From positions 930,001 through 994,000 of the forward strand of contig NZ_JRAA01000001.1 of NCBI RefSeq assembly GCF_000787395.1: a stretch of DNA of 64,000 nucleotides, read 5' to 3'. Below are positions 19,833 through 28,925 of the stretch, piece by piece. Position 1 is the stretch's first letter. Each line of letters begins with the position of its first letter. The notes beneath the pieces are model-generated. The model saw nothing but the letters and a program-made list of their open reading frames with translations. It did not search any database and was not told where the DNA came from. The translations under genes and the position numbers were made by a program. Source of the stretch: Solemya velum gill symbiont (GTDB taxonomy: Bacteria > Pseudomonadota > Gammaproteobacteria > Chromatiales > Chromatiaceae).

Positions 19833-19857
19833 GCCTGCAGGTTACTGCAGGCTTTTT
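19833..19857 (+). terminator. Rho-independent terminator after hemN
   Basis: Perfect 8-bp stem GCCTGCAG-GTTA-CTGCAGGC followed immediately by TTTTT, 25 nt after the hemN stop. It separates hemN from radC, so radC probably has its own promoter or relies on read-through. Confidence 0.9.
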
Positions 19858-19905
19858 CAGGCAAACTTTGCCAGACTCTATGTTCACCACGAACGGAGTC
19901 ATGGA

Positions 19906-20580
19906 ATGGCTATCAGCGATTGGCCGAGCGCGGAAAGGCCAAGGGAAAAACTGCTTCAGCGCGGCGCGACTGCGCTATCGGACGCCGAACTGCTGGCGAT
20001 TTTTCTGCGCACCGGCGTTAAGGGTAAAAGCGCTGTTGACCTGGCACGGGAACTGCTCAGCAACTTTGACGGTCTGCGCAACCTGCTGGCCGCCGACAGG
20101 CAGCGTTTCTGCGAGGCCGCCGGCCTCGGCGATGCAAAGTTTGCCCAATTGCAGGCGGTCGTCGAGATGACACGTCGCTACCAGGGTGAAAAAATCAAGC
20201 GTGGCGCTGAACTCACCTCACCCGGCAAGGCATTCAGCTACCTGCAGGCAGAGATCGGCAGTGCTACACGCGAACTCTTTGGCGTTCTGTTTCTCGATAC
20301 ACGACACCGGGTCATTTGTTTCGAAACCCTCTTCAGCGGCACCATCGATGGCGCAAGCGTTCATCCTCGCGAGGTAGTCAAGCGCGTCCTGCAGCACAAC
20401 GCCGCAGCCGTGATTCTTGCGCACAACCATCCATCCGGCGTTGCCGAGCCGAGTCGCGCTGACATCAACATCACGGAAAAGATAAAATCAGCGCTGGCAT
20501 TGGTCGAAGTCCGCCTGCTGGATCACATTATTGTCACTGCCGATGGCGCTGAATCAATGGCCGACCGGGGGCTCATCTGA
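19906..20580 (+). CDS. radC: RadC-family DNA repair / MPN-domain protein
   Basis: A 224-aa RadC (YicR-type) protein. The frame is open for 55 codons upstream, overlapping hemN, but the ATG at 19906 with GGAG at 7 nt and the family-typical [20 protein letters not shown] start is preferred. The N-terminal helix-hairpin-helix part covers about 15-95. The C-terminal MPN domain has the metal motif [14 protein letters not shown] (H-x-H...S...D) preceded by the conserved Glu region. The biological role is unsettled despite the name. Its last 27 nt overlap the convergent hydrolase gene. Confidence 0.93.
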   Translation: MAISDWPSAERPREKLLQRGATALSDAELLAIFLRTGVKGKSAVDLARELLSNFDGLRNLLAADRQRFCEAAGLGDAKFAQLQAVVEMTRRYQGEKIKRGAELTSPGKAFSYLQAEIGSATRELFGVLFLDTRHRVICFETLFSGTIDGASVHPREVVKRVLQHNAAAVILAHNHPSGVAEPSRADINITEKIKSALALVEVRLLDHIIVTADGAESMADRGLI

Positions 20581-21519
20581 TTTCAGGAACTCGATAATCC
20601 GCTTCTCAAGCCAGCGCTGCGGCAAACCACCTGTGATGAATCCGACATGACCGCCGTGTTGAGTCAATTCAAGCGTGACATGCTCGGACAGTTCTTCTGG
20701 TTCAGGCGCTGCATATGGATACATAAAGGGATCGTCACTGGAGTGAATGATCAGCGTGCGCTTGCGAATGCCGCCGAGATACTGCCTGCAACTGCTGCGA
20801 CGATAATAGTCATCAACACCGTCAAAACCGTGTAATGGCGCCGTGACCTGGTCATCAAACTGGAAAAAATCCTTTAAGTCAGCAACGTCGATATCGAGTG
20901 GAGAAGGGCGCTTGTCGAACTTGCGCTGGTAGGCAGCGCGCATTTTACGCAACAGGTAGGACTGATAGATGCGCGAACCGCCCTGCTGCAAACGTTTTGC
21001 CGCAAGCTCCAGACGAAAAGGAATTGAGACTGCAACCGCAGATCGGGGTGTTGCATCACTACCCGCCTCACCAAGCCACTTGAGCATCGCATTGGCCCCC
21101 AGTGAATAACCAACCATTGCCTGCAAAGACTTGCCGGTGACCTCAACAACATGTGCCGCTACAGCGGAAATGTCAGCCGTATCACCCGAATGATAGGCCC
21201 GGTCGAATCGGTTTGGCTCACCACTACAGCCGCGAAAATGCATGAAAACAGCGCTATATCCGCTCATCTGCAGTGAATTCATCATCGCGGCAGCATAATG
21301 TGAATCAATCGACCCCTCCAGGCCATGGACAACCATGACCAGCGGCCCATCACCTTCGCCCCAGACAAGGTCAACAAAATCACCGTCTGGCAGATCAAAG
21401 CGCTCTTTACGCCCTTCAAATCGCTGTCGCGCGAAGAACACCGGCCAGAATGTCTGCAAGTGAGGACTTTTCAGCCACCATGTCGGCCTGAATTGACTCT
21501 TGATCAGTAATCCACCCAT
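20554..21519 (-). CDS. YheT-type alpha/beta hydrolase
   Basis: Hydrolase of the YheT/ABHD family (321 aa). It begins with the family start SPHLQTFWP (about residue 18). The oxyanion region is [16 protein letters not shown], the nucleophile elbow [10 protein letters not shown] (Ser about 144), and the charge relay Asp in [12 protein letters not shown] and His in HGGHVGFI. Substrates are probably short-chain esters or lipid esters, unknown for this protein. It is encoded on the strand opposite radC, with a 27-nt 3' overlap, and is divergent from tsaC. Confidence 0.85.
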   Translation of the reverse strand: MGGLLIKSQFRPTWWLKSPHLQTFWPVFFARQRFEGRKERFDLPDGDFVDLVWGEGDGPLVMVVHGLEGSIDSHYAAAMMNSLQMSGYSAVFMHFRGCSGEPNRFDRAYHSGDTADISAVAAHVVEVTGKSLQAMVGYSLGANAMLKWLGEAGSDATPRSAVAVSIPFRLELAAKRLQQGGSRIYQSYLLRKMRAAYQRKFDKRPSPLDIDVADLKDFFQFDDQVTAPLHGFDGVDDYYRRSSCRQYLGGIRKRTLIIHSSDDPFMYPYAAPEPEELSEHVTLELTQHGGHVGFITGGLPQRWLEKRIIEFLKSDEPPVGH

Positions 21520-21648
21520 TATCTGTACATCTTGCCTTAATAAGAATTAATCGTTATCTTCGCTCCCTTCTCCCGAAAAAGAAATCGATTATGAGTAAAC
21601 CATTCGTTGTGGTCCGATCACGGCCGACATGGAACTGCAGGAGCAACT

Positions 21649-23135
<1,487 letters not shown>

Positions 23136-23202
23136 AGTCAAACGCTGGAACAGCCTGAGGTTAGCTGATTCAGCTATACTTAATACAAATAAAGAACAAC
23201 AG

Positions 23203-23220
23203 GCCCGTATATAAACGGGC
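23203..23220 (+). other. Leader hairpin before the DUF350 gene
   Basis: GCCCGT-ATATAA-ACGGGC forms a 6-bp perfect stem 17 nt before the start of the DUF350 gene, ending 7 nt before its ribosome-binding site GGAGG. No U tract follows, so it is not a normal terminator. It may mark the end of hemF mRNA or affect translation of the next gene. Confidence 0.4.
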
Positions 23221-23237
23221 GAATCCCGGAGGATTTT

Positions 23238-23465
23238 ATGACCGACCTCGACCCGCTATTACTTAACATCATCTATGTCGCTACCGGTGGTGTCATGGTG
23301 CTGTTTTTCATGTGGATGGGCTGCAAGCTTTTCAGCCACATTGTCAACTTCAGCATCCCCGACAAACTTGCCGAGGGCAACATCGCCGTCGGCATCATGA
23401 TTGCCGGTATGTTCGTCGGTATTGGAACAGCTCTTGGCCTTGTCATAGGAATGGGTTTGAACTGA
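23238..23465 (+). CDS. DUF350-type small membrane protein
   Basis: A 75-aa protein with two membrane helices (about 8-32 and 47-72). The second carries the DUF350 signature of small residues (AEGNIAVGIMIAGMFVGIGTAL). The ribosome-binding site GGAGGATTTT is strong. DUF350 proteins usually consist of one or two such two-helix units; their function is unknown, though they often neighbour envelope-stress or peptidoglycan genes. Here the stop is followed after 1 nt by a lytic transglycosylase, so the two are surely co-transcribed. Family call by motif memory; moderate certainty. Confidence 0.75.
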   Translation: MTDLDPLLLNIIYVATGGVMVLFFMWMGCKLFSHIVNFSIPDKLAEGNIAVGIMIAGMFVGIGTALGLVIGMGLN

Positions 23466-23466
23466 C

Positions 23467-24138
23467 ATGGACAGGCCTGGCCTGCTGTTTTTTGTTGCAC
23501 TGCTGCTGCCGGTCATTGCACTGGCTGCAGTCAAGGACCCGCCGGTGGATGACGAACACTGGAGCAACAAGTACGACGATCATTTCCGCAAATATTCCAA
23601 GCACTATTTTGGCCCGGCATTTGACTGGCGCTGGTTCAAGGCACAGGGAATAGCCGAATCCAACCTGAAACCGAAGGCAAAGAGCCGCGTGGGCGCAAAA
23701 GGCGTCATGCAGATTATGCCTGCCACTTTCCGCGAAATTCAGAAGAAGAATCCGCACTACAAGGATATCACCACGCCGCGCTGGAATATCGCTGCAGGAA
23801 TCTATTACGACCGTCAGATGTACAAGCTTTGGAAAAAAGAGAACGAAAACATATCGCCCAAGGAGCGCCTCGCATTTGCCCTCGGTAGCTACAATGCCGG
23901 TTTTGGCGGAGTCCGCAAGGCATACAGGAAAGCCTCAACCAGTGATAAAAAAGCCCAAAGCTGGCAGGAGGTCTCTCCCTATGCACCGAAAGAGACCCGC
24001 AACTATGTCAAGCGCATCCACGGGTTGATGCAGACAGCATCGGTACCAAAACCCGAGCCAACATCAGCACCAGAAAATGAAGAACAAAAACAGCAACAAC
24101 CCAAGTCCTTTCTCTATCACTTCTTTCGCCAGCGATAA
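23467..24138 (+). CDS. Periplasmic lytic transglycosylase (SLT domain)
   Basis: Cleaves the glycan strands of peptidoglycan to 1,6-anhydro ends (223 aa). An N-terminal signal sequence ends around LPVIALA|AVKD. The SLT catalytic domain spans about 45-175: FKAQGIAESNLKPKAKS holds the catalytic Glu, VGAKGVMQIMPATF follows, and the aromatic motif AFALGSYNAGFGGV is the usual AYNxG block. A low-complexity tail (PEPTSAPENEEQKQQQP) precedes the C terminus. It resembles the catalytic half of MltF without the solute-binding domain. It overlaps the next gene by 62 nt. Confidence 0.87.
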   Translation: MDRPGLLFFVALLLPVIALAAVKDPPVDDEHWSNKYDDHFRKYSKHYFGPAFDWRWFKAQGIAESNLKPKAKSRVGAKGVMQIMPATFREIQKKNPHYKDITTPRWNIAAGIYYDRQMYKLWKKENENISPKERLAFALGSYNAGFGGVRKAYRKASTSDKKAQSWQEVSPYAPKETRNYVKRIHGLMQTASVPKPEPTSAPENEEQKQQQPKSFLYHFFRQR

Positions 24139-24604
24139 CGACATTCGAGCTGCCGAAGCGCTGGCAAAGAAGATCTGGCGTAACCATTACAAGGTAATTC
24201 TCAGCCACGAACAGATTGAATTCATGCTGCGCCGATTTCAGTCTATGGCGGCGATGAAAGAGCAAATTGATGCCGGATACCACTACTACCTGGTCTCCGA
24301 CAGGCAAAAGGCACTTGGCTACTTTTCATTCCAGTTACGCGGGCAGGAACTGTTTCTGAGCAAGATCTATATCGACGCCGACTATCGCGGCAAGGGCGCT
24401 GGTTTCTACGCTTTCGATTTCATCGAGAAACAGGCCCTCAAGCTTGGCGCAACAGCCATCACGCTGACCGTCAACCGGCACAACAGCAGTGCACTGGCCA
24501 CTTATCAACGCTGGGGAATGGTCATCACTGGCGAACTGGTGACCGACATTGGCAACGGCTTTGTGATGGATGACTATTGCCTTGAGAAACAGCTTGGCAA
24601 CTGA
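24077..24604 (+). CDS. GNAT family N-acetyltransferase
   Basis: A 175-aa acetyltransferase of the GNAT fold. The acetyl-CoA loop is IYIDADYRGKGAGFYAFDFI (about 97-116; Q/RxxGxG/A), and the later strand and helix ITLTVNRHNSSALATYQRWGM form the typical motif B region. The first 20 codons overlap the 3' end of the transglycosylase gene in another frame, which fits translational coupling. A later start would shorten the N-terminal strand, so the overlap start is kept. Substrate unknown: amino group of a small molecule, peptide or protein. Confidence 0.83.
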   Translation: MKNKNSNNPSPFSITSFASDNDIRAAEALAKKIWRNHYKVILSHEQIEFMLRRFQSMAAMKEQIDAGYHYYLVSDRQKALGYFSFQLRGQELFLSKIYIDADYRGKGAGFYAFDFIEKQALKLGATAITLTVNRHNSSALATYQRWGMVITGELVTDIGNGFVMDDYCLEKQLGN

Positions 24605-24628
24605 ATAGCTCGCATATAAGCTTCGTGG

Positions 24629-24826
24629 ATGAAATATATCAAGCTTCTGACAATTCCATTTCTCGCCATATGTCTTGGTGGCTGTATCGTCGGTGAAACT
24701 GCGGCCTTCGTGGTCAAGGCGCCGTTTGAAGTGGCCGATGCCGTCATACCGGGTTCTGCAGGTGATGCTGTTGAATCAACCGGCGAAGCTGCCGCCTGGG
24801 TGACTGACGCGGTGATTCCTTTCTGA
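24629..24826 (+). CDS. Small lipoprotein (DUF6726-like)
   Basis: A 65-aa predicted lipoprotein: signal peptide MKYIKLLTIPFLAICLGG, then the lipobox Cys (LGGC, about residue 19). The mature part of about 47 residues is small and amphipathic, with alternating hydrophobic stretches (FVVKAPFEVADAVIP, AAWVTDAVIPF). I recall similar small lipoproteins in gammaproteobacteria under a DUF number near 6726; that is memory, not a search. It is the last gene of the plus-strand run starting at the DUF350 gene and is convergent with the ferredoxin reductase gene. Confidence 0.7.
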   Translation: MKYIKLLTIPFLAICLGGCIVGETAAFVVKAPFEVADAVIPGSAGDAVESTGEAAAWVTDAVIPF

Positions 24827-24868
24827 CAGCCGTCAATAAACAGCAAGGCACTTTCGCCTGACAACAAA

Positions 24869-25732
24869 CTACTGGAACGTCAATTCTGCCCAGCGTCCCT
24901 CACGGGCCAACTGCTTCCTTAACGCCTGCCAGGCGGCTTCCGAACCCGCCACTTTACTCATCACCTTGTCCAGTACGGCGACCTGCTTTTTTAATCCGGC
25001 AAGATAGACGTAAGTATTTGGCTCCTGCATCAGCGCCCAGGTCTCAGCGCTGTTTTCAGCCAGGCTGTTCCCCAGTGCGACGGAAGCATCCATACGGGGA
25101 CGCGGGTTGATGGCACTGTATGCCTTGAAAGTCGCCTCATCGTAGTAGTTTGTCAGGTCACTGTTCTGGTCGTTCATGTATAGCGTGTCCAGACCACTTT
25201 TGGCGCCGTAGAAAAGTCGAACCTTTCCCTGCCAGTCCCCGTGCTGGTCGTAGATCGATTTAACCAGGGTACGGAACGGCGCAATCCCCGTGCCTGTGCC
25301 GATCATCAGCAGGTTGCTGCCCTTGTCGGCCGGCACTCTGAATGCCGCCTTGTAGGGTCCGGTAATAGTAATCTGCTCACCGGGTATCGCATCACACAGG
25401 TAATTGGAAGAGATACCAGGGTAACTCTCGCCCGACACCTCGTCAATGTAGAAACAGCGTCTCACGAGAATTTCTATCTCCACGTTTTCAGCATCTTCCG
25501 TGTGCATGCCTGCAATCGTGTAGTAACGATGGTGAAATTCATTCCCGAACGGGTGTGGGCCTGGCACCAGAACACCGATATTCTGTCCCGCCATGCAGCG
25601 AAATGCCGGCTCATCGATGGACAGGTGCAGTTCACGGATCTCATCGGTGTTGTCAGAAGTAATACGCTTGCTAGATTTAACCGTGGCCTGGCAGCTATTG
25701 CCAAGAGCCTCTTCCAAGTTTATATCTGTCAT
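24869..25732 (-). CDS. Ferredoxin:NADP+ reductase-type flavoprotein
   Basis: A 287-aa FAD/NAD(P)-binding reductase of the plant-type FNR fold. FAD is bound by HHRYYTIAGMH (RxYT/S-x-x motif, about 67-77). The pyridine nucleotide site shows GTGTGIAPFRTLV (about 142-154), FYGAKSG and YLAGLKKQ. The C terminus ends WAELTFQ, without the terminal Tyr of chloroplast FNR. No 2Fe-2S motif is present, so it needs a separate ferredoxin or flavodoxin. It is the last gene of the rnf-PFOR cluster (55 nt after the small Cys-rich gene), suggesting exchange of electrons between cluster ferredoxin and NADP(H). Alternative: an NADH-using reductase such as BenC or a methane-monooxygenase-type component. Confidence 0.82.
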   Translation of the reverse strand: MTDINLEEALGNSCQATVKSSKRITSDNTDEIRELHLSIDEPAFRCMAGQNIGVLVPGPHPFGNEFHHRYYTIAGMHTEDAENVEIEILVRRCFYIDEVSGESYPGISSNYLCDAIPGEQITITGPYKAAFRVPADKGSNLLMIGTGTGIAPFRTLVKSIYDQHGDWQGKVRLFYGAKSGLDTLYMNDQNSDLTNYYDEATFKAYSAINPRPRMDASVALGNSLAENSAETWALMQEPNTYVYLAGLKKQVAVLDKVMSKVAGSEAAWQALRKQLAREGRWAELTFQ

Positions 25733-25786
25733 ATCGAATCCCGTATAAAGTAGATCATTCAGTCAGTACGCCGCAAATTCACGTCG

Positions 25787-25975
25787 CTATTTCTGTTTCT
25801 TGCATGAACCGCCACTGCCGCATTGACAGGAAGATCCGCACCCTGAGCCCTCTTCCCGCGGCGGCCCGAATTCCGGGTGACGCATGGCATATTGTCGTGT
25901 AATCCACTGTACGACAACCCATACCAGGAAGAGCAGGGGCAGAGCCAACATCGCAACAAGATAATCTCGCATCAT
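25787..25975 (-). CDS. Small Cys-rich single-span membrane protein next to rnfA
   Basis: A 62-aa protein: one membrane helix (DYLVAMLALPLLFLVWVVVQW, truncated here to its core about residues 5-25), a basic/polar connector (TRQYAMRHPEFGPPREE), and a Cys/Gly tail GCGSSCQCGSGGSCKKQ with four Cys. The ATG overlaps the rnfA stop (TGATG), with GGGAG 4 nt upstream; a second ATG follows directly. The layout (one helix plus cytoplasmic Cys tail, tied to an NqrD/NqrE-type gene) is like NqrM, the factor that matures the Fe site of Na+-NQR. By analogy it could deliver iron to the RnfA/RnfE cluster. That role is inference; no sequence identity to NqrM is claimed. Confidence 0.8.
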   Translation of the reverse strand: MMRDYLVAMLALPLLFLVWVVVQWITRQYAMRHPEFGPPREEGSGCGSSCQCGSGGSCKKQK

Positions 25976-26556
25976 CAAGCTCCCAGTCCTGCAAAACCCA
26001 TAAATGCCAGTGACAACACGCCACCGAGAATCAGGCTCAGCGCAGCACCCTGTGTCACACTTGGCAGCTTCGCCAACTCCAGTCTCTCGCGCAGACCGGC
26101 CATCAGTACGATAGCAAGGATAAAGCCGGCACCGGCACCAAGCGCATAGACGACCGACTGGATAAAATTGTACTCCTTGAAGGTCTGGAATAGTGCCAGC
26201 CCAAGAATTGCGCAATTGGTCGTGATCAGTGGCAAAAAGATGCCCAGCGCGCGAAACAGCGCAGGTGAAAGCTTCTTCATCGCCATCTCCACCAGCTGTA
26301 CAGCCGATGCAATTACTGCAATATAACTGATCAGGCGCAGGTACTCGATATCGAACGTCACCAGTACCTGGTTGATCGCATATGCACATACCGAGCTCAC
26401 CAGCATGACGAATGTGGTTGCCAGGCCCATTGGCACGGCTGTCTCCAGCTTCCCCGAAACCCCGAGGAAAGGGCACAGCCCAAGGAACAGTGCTAACACG
26501 AAGTTATTCGCCAGGAATGCGTTAAAAAATATAAATGAAATGCTGTTAACTTCCAT
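25975..26556 (-). CDS. rnfA: Rnf electron transport complex subunit A
   Basis: Integral membrane subunit of the Rnf ferredoxin:NAD+ oxidoreductase (193 aa). The start at 26556 has AGGAGG at 6 nt; the longer open frame overlaps rnfE and is ignored. Six helices, with the conserved Cys-bearing segments FLGLCPFLGVS (about 25-35) and ITTNCAILG (about 107-115). In the homologous NqrD/NqrE and Rnf structures these Cys hold a membrane Fe-S centre shared with subunit E. It overlaps rnfE by 11 nt and the small Cys-rich gene by 1 nt on the other side. Confidence 0.95.
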   Translation of the reverse strand: MEVNSISFIFFNAFLANNFVLALFLGLCPFLGVSGKLETAVPMGLATTFVMLVSSVCAYAINQVLVTFDIEYLRLISYIAVIASAVQLVEMAMKKLSPALFRALGIFLPLITTNCAILGLALFQTFKEYNFIQSVVYALGAGAGFILAIVLMAGLRERLELAKLPSVTQGAALSLILGGVLSLAFMGFAGLGA

Positions 26557-27199
26557 GCACTGCCTCCTCGTCACCGGACAGTTCCTGTTTGCGCACCTTG
26601 AGCCATTCAAAAAAGAGCAACCAGCCGCCAAGTACTATGAAGCCTCCCGGTGGCAGCACCATAACAATCCATGGCTGGAAACCATCGCCAAACAGGGGCA
26701 AGCCAAACAGTGAACCGTTGCCTAAAATTTCCCGCACGACACCGAGACACAAGAGCGCAAGTGTAAAACCGAGCCCCATGCCGAGACCATTGACGACCGA
26801 CTTCATGGGCGTATTGCGGGAAGCAAACGACTCGGCCCGCCCGAGGATCATGCAATTGGCAACGATCAGCTGGATAAACGCGCCGAGCGCATTGTAAAGA
26901 TCGAGACTGATGGCCTGGATGACATAATCGACTATGGTGACAAAGGTGGCGATGATGACGATGTAGGTCGCGATCCGGACCTCTTTCGGGATCAGCTTGC
27001 GAAACAGGGAGACGAGCACACTCGAGGCCAGCAGGACAAAAGTGGTTGCCACTCCCATCGCCAGTGCATTCACGGCAGAATTGGTCACCGCGAGAACCGG
27101 ACACATACCCAGCAACATGACAAACACCGGATTATCGCGCCAGATCCCTTCGAGAAAGGTCTCTGCGGTGATGCGATCATCCTGTTTGAGCAGGCTCAT
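26546..27199 (-). CDS. rnfE: Rnf electron transport complex subunit E
   Basis: Partner of RnfA in the membrane (217 aa). Six helices; the paired Cys motifs are LLGMCPVLAVTNSA (about 30-43) and LIVANCMILGRAES (about 112-125), which complete the shared intramembrane Fe-S site. A conserved PPGGFIVLG segment is near the end. The start overlaps the rnfG stop by 4 nt. The C-terminal 20 residues are polar and cytoplasmic (FEWLKVRKQELSGDEE). Order G-E-A matches the rnfCDGEA(B) operons of clostridia and some proteobacteria rather than the E. coli rsxABCDGE order. Confidence 0.95.
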   Translation of the reverse strand: MSLLKQDDRITAETFLEGIWRDNPVFVMLLGMCPVLAVTNSAVNALAMGVATTFVLLASSVLVSLFRKLIPKEVRIATYIVIIATFVTIVDYVIQAISLDLYNALGAFIQLIVANCMILGRAESFASRNTPMKSVVNGLGMGLGFTLALLCLGVVREILGNGSLFGLPLFGDGFQPWIVMVLPPGGFIVLGGWLLFFEWLKVRKQELSGDEEAVHGS

Positions 27200-27879
27200 G
27201 GCTGCGCTCCTTCCAACTCTTCGAGGTATGGCTGAATTTGCGGAAGCAGTTGCTGCGCACTGGCATTGATGGCCTTGGCAACCGCGTTAGATGAAATCGT
27301 CGCACCGGTTATAGCATCAACCTCCCACGGGTTCGTCTTGGAACCCTTCTTGACGAGGACGACCGCGTTCGCCAGTGCTGTAGCATCGGAATTGAGCCTG
27401 ACATCCAGCGCATCGAAGTTGGCGACAAAGTTCTTGTCGGTAATGATCTTGTCACCCAGCCCGGGCGTCTCCGCCAGCTTGATCACCTTGATACCGGTGA
27501 CGCATTCGCAGGCCGGCTTGTAGCCATAGATCAACTGAATGATATCGGCATAGCCTTGTGCTGCGCCCTCGGCCGCCAGGCCAATAAAGCTGTTCTCGCC
27601 ATCATAACCGGCATAGACCCTTGTGCCTTCGATCCCGGGCGCAACAGGAACCAGTGCATCCTCGGTCAACAGCATCGGCGTGAAGCTCTCGGCACCCGGA
27701 ATCACCTGCAACACCGCCTGTTCGATAGCAAGGCGCTTGTTTTCGGCAATCACCGGCTTGGTCGCCTGGTAGACAAATACAACCAGGAAGCCTGACAGAG
27801 CCGTCACCAACCCGAGGGTCAATATCATTGCCGTGCTGGTTGTTTTGTGAGCCCTGTCGACTTGCGGATTATCGCTCAT
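27196..27879 (-). CDS. rnfG: Rnf electron transport complex subunit G
   Basis: Membrane-anchored flavoprotein subunit with covalently bound FMN on the periplasmic side (227 aa). One N-terminal helix (about 18-38), then the periplasmic FMN domain. The flavinylation motif is DAITGATISSNAV (S/TGAT, about 190-202), where the last Thr takes FMN in known RnfG/NqrC proteins. The substrate of an ApbE-type flavin transferase is implied, but no apbE is in the window. Two Cys (ACECVTG) are not family hallmarks. Overlaps rnfD and rnfE by 4 nt each. Confidence 0.95.
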   Translation of the reverse strand: MSDNPQVDRAHKTTSTAMILTLGLVTALSGFLVVFVYQATKPVIAENKRLAIEQAVLQVIPGAESFTPMLLTEDALVPVAPGIEGTRVYAGYDGENSFIGLAAEGAAQGYADIIQLIYGYKPACECVTGIKVIKLAETPGLGDKIITDKNFVANFDALDVRLNSDATALANAVVLVKKGSKTNPWEVDAITGATISSNAVAKAINASAQQLLPQIQPYLEELEGAQP

Positions 27880-28925
27880 GGCGATTGCTCCTTGCGTCGC
27901 GCCCCGAAAACCCGCGGCTGGGTCATCGCATCGATAAGGGGCGTGGCCGCATTGCCCAGCAGGATGGCATACATGATTCCTTCAGAGAGGCTGCCGAATA
28001 CACGGATTACAACTGTCAGAAAACCGATCAGCAGACCGTAGATCATGACGCCCCTCGCCGTGACTGGGGAGCCGACCATGTCAGAAGCCATGAACATCGC
28101 GCCCAGCATCAGGCCGCCTGAAAGCAGCATGAAGAGTGGATCGGGATACTTGTCGGCATCCACCAGGTAGAGCGCCCCGGATGTGACTGTCACGCCGATA
28201 AAAATCCATACCGGGATACGCCAGTTCATCATGTTGCGAAACGCAAGATAGAGACCGCAGACGAAAATCAGCAGGGCAGAGGTCTCACCGGCAGAGCCCG
28301 CGGTCATACCGGTCAACAGCTCCATCGCCGCTGTCTGCGTATCCTGAAACTTCTGCAGCCCGAGTGGCGTTGCACCGGTAAAGCCGTCGACTGCCACGCT
28401 GCTTGCCCATGCGGAGATATCCGGCGGCATCATGAAGGGCATCGTCAGCGTTGTCGGGATAAACTGGGTAAATCGCCCGTCAAAAAAGGCCGGTGTCCAG
28501 GTCGTGATAGCGACAGGGAAGGCTGCCTGTACAAAAGCACGCCCCACCAGGGCTGGATTGAAAACATTGAAACCGATACCACCAAAAACCATCTTGCCCA
28601 TGGCCATGCCGACAAAGCCGGCAACTACACCCATCCATAACGGAAAACCGGGAGGCAGCGTCAGTGCCATCAAGATGCCGGTAATCACTGCAGACCAGTC
28701 ACCCAGCGAACTTGTCCTGTTACTCATCCAGTTGAAGAAGCGCTCTGTGGCCAGGCAGGTCAACGTCACCACCAGCGTCAGTGCCAGCACACTGATGCCG
28801 AACTGGTAAATTGCAAAAGCCAGGATCGGCAACAGGGCAAACACGACGTTCCGCATGATGACCGGAACCTCCTGCGGCCTTTTCACGTGCGGTGCCGTAT
28901 GCAATACGATAGGCTTGCGCGACAT
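27876..28925 (-). CDS. rnfD: Rnf electron transport complex subunit D
   Basis: Integral membrane flavoprotein of Rnf (349 aa), homologous to NqrB. Multiple helices; the covalent FMN motif is DGFTGATPLG (about 187-196), in a loop between helices. Conserved GFNVFNPALVGRAF (about 118-131) and SDMVGSPVTARG (about 285-296) mark the family. The ATG overlaps the rnfC stop as TGATG. With RnfG it carries electrons across the membrane, coupled to ion movement. Length and motifs are normal. Confidence 0.96.
   Translation of the reverse strand: MSRKPIVLHTAPHVKRPQEVPVIMRNVVFALLPILAFAIYQFGISVLALTLVVTLTCLATERFFNWMSNRTSSLGDWSAVITGILMALTLPPGFPLWMGVVAGFVGMAMGKMVFGGIGFNVFNPALVGRAFVQAAFPVAITTWTPAFFDGRFTQFIPTTLTMPFMMPPDISAWASSVAVDGFTGATPLGLQKFQDTQTAAMELLTGMTAGSAGETSALLIFVCGLYLAFRNMMNWRIPVWIFIGVTVTSGALYLVDADKYPDPLFMLLSGGLMLGAMFMASDMVGSPVTARGVMIYGLLIGFLTVVIRVFGSLSEGIMYAILLGNAATPLIDAMTQPRVFGARRKEQSP

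Noticed and set aside
26607-27104. 165-codon frame inside rnfE
   Set aside because: Same strand as rnfE but a wrong frame, with Cys/Arg-rich nonsense composition.
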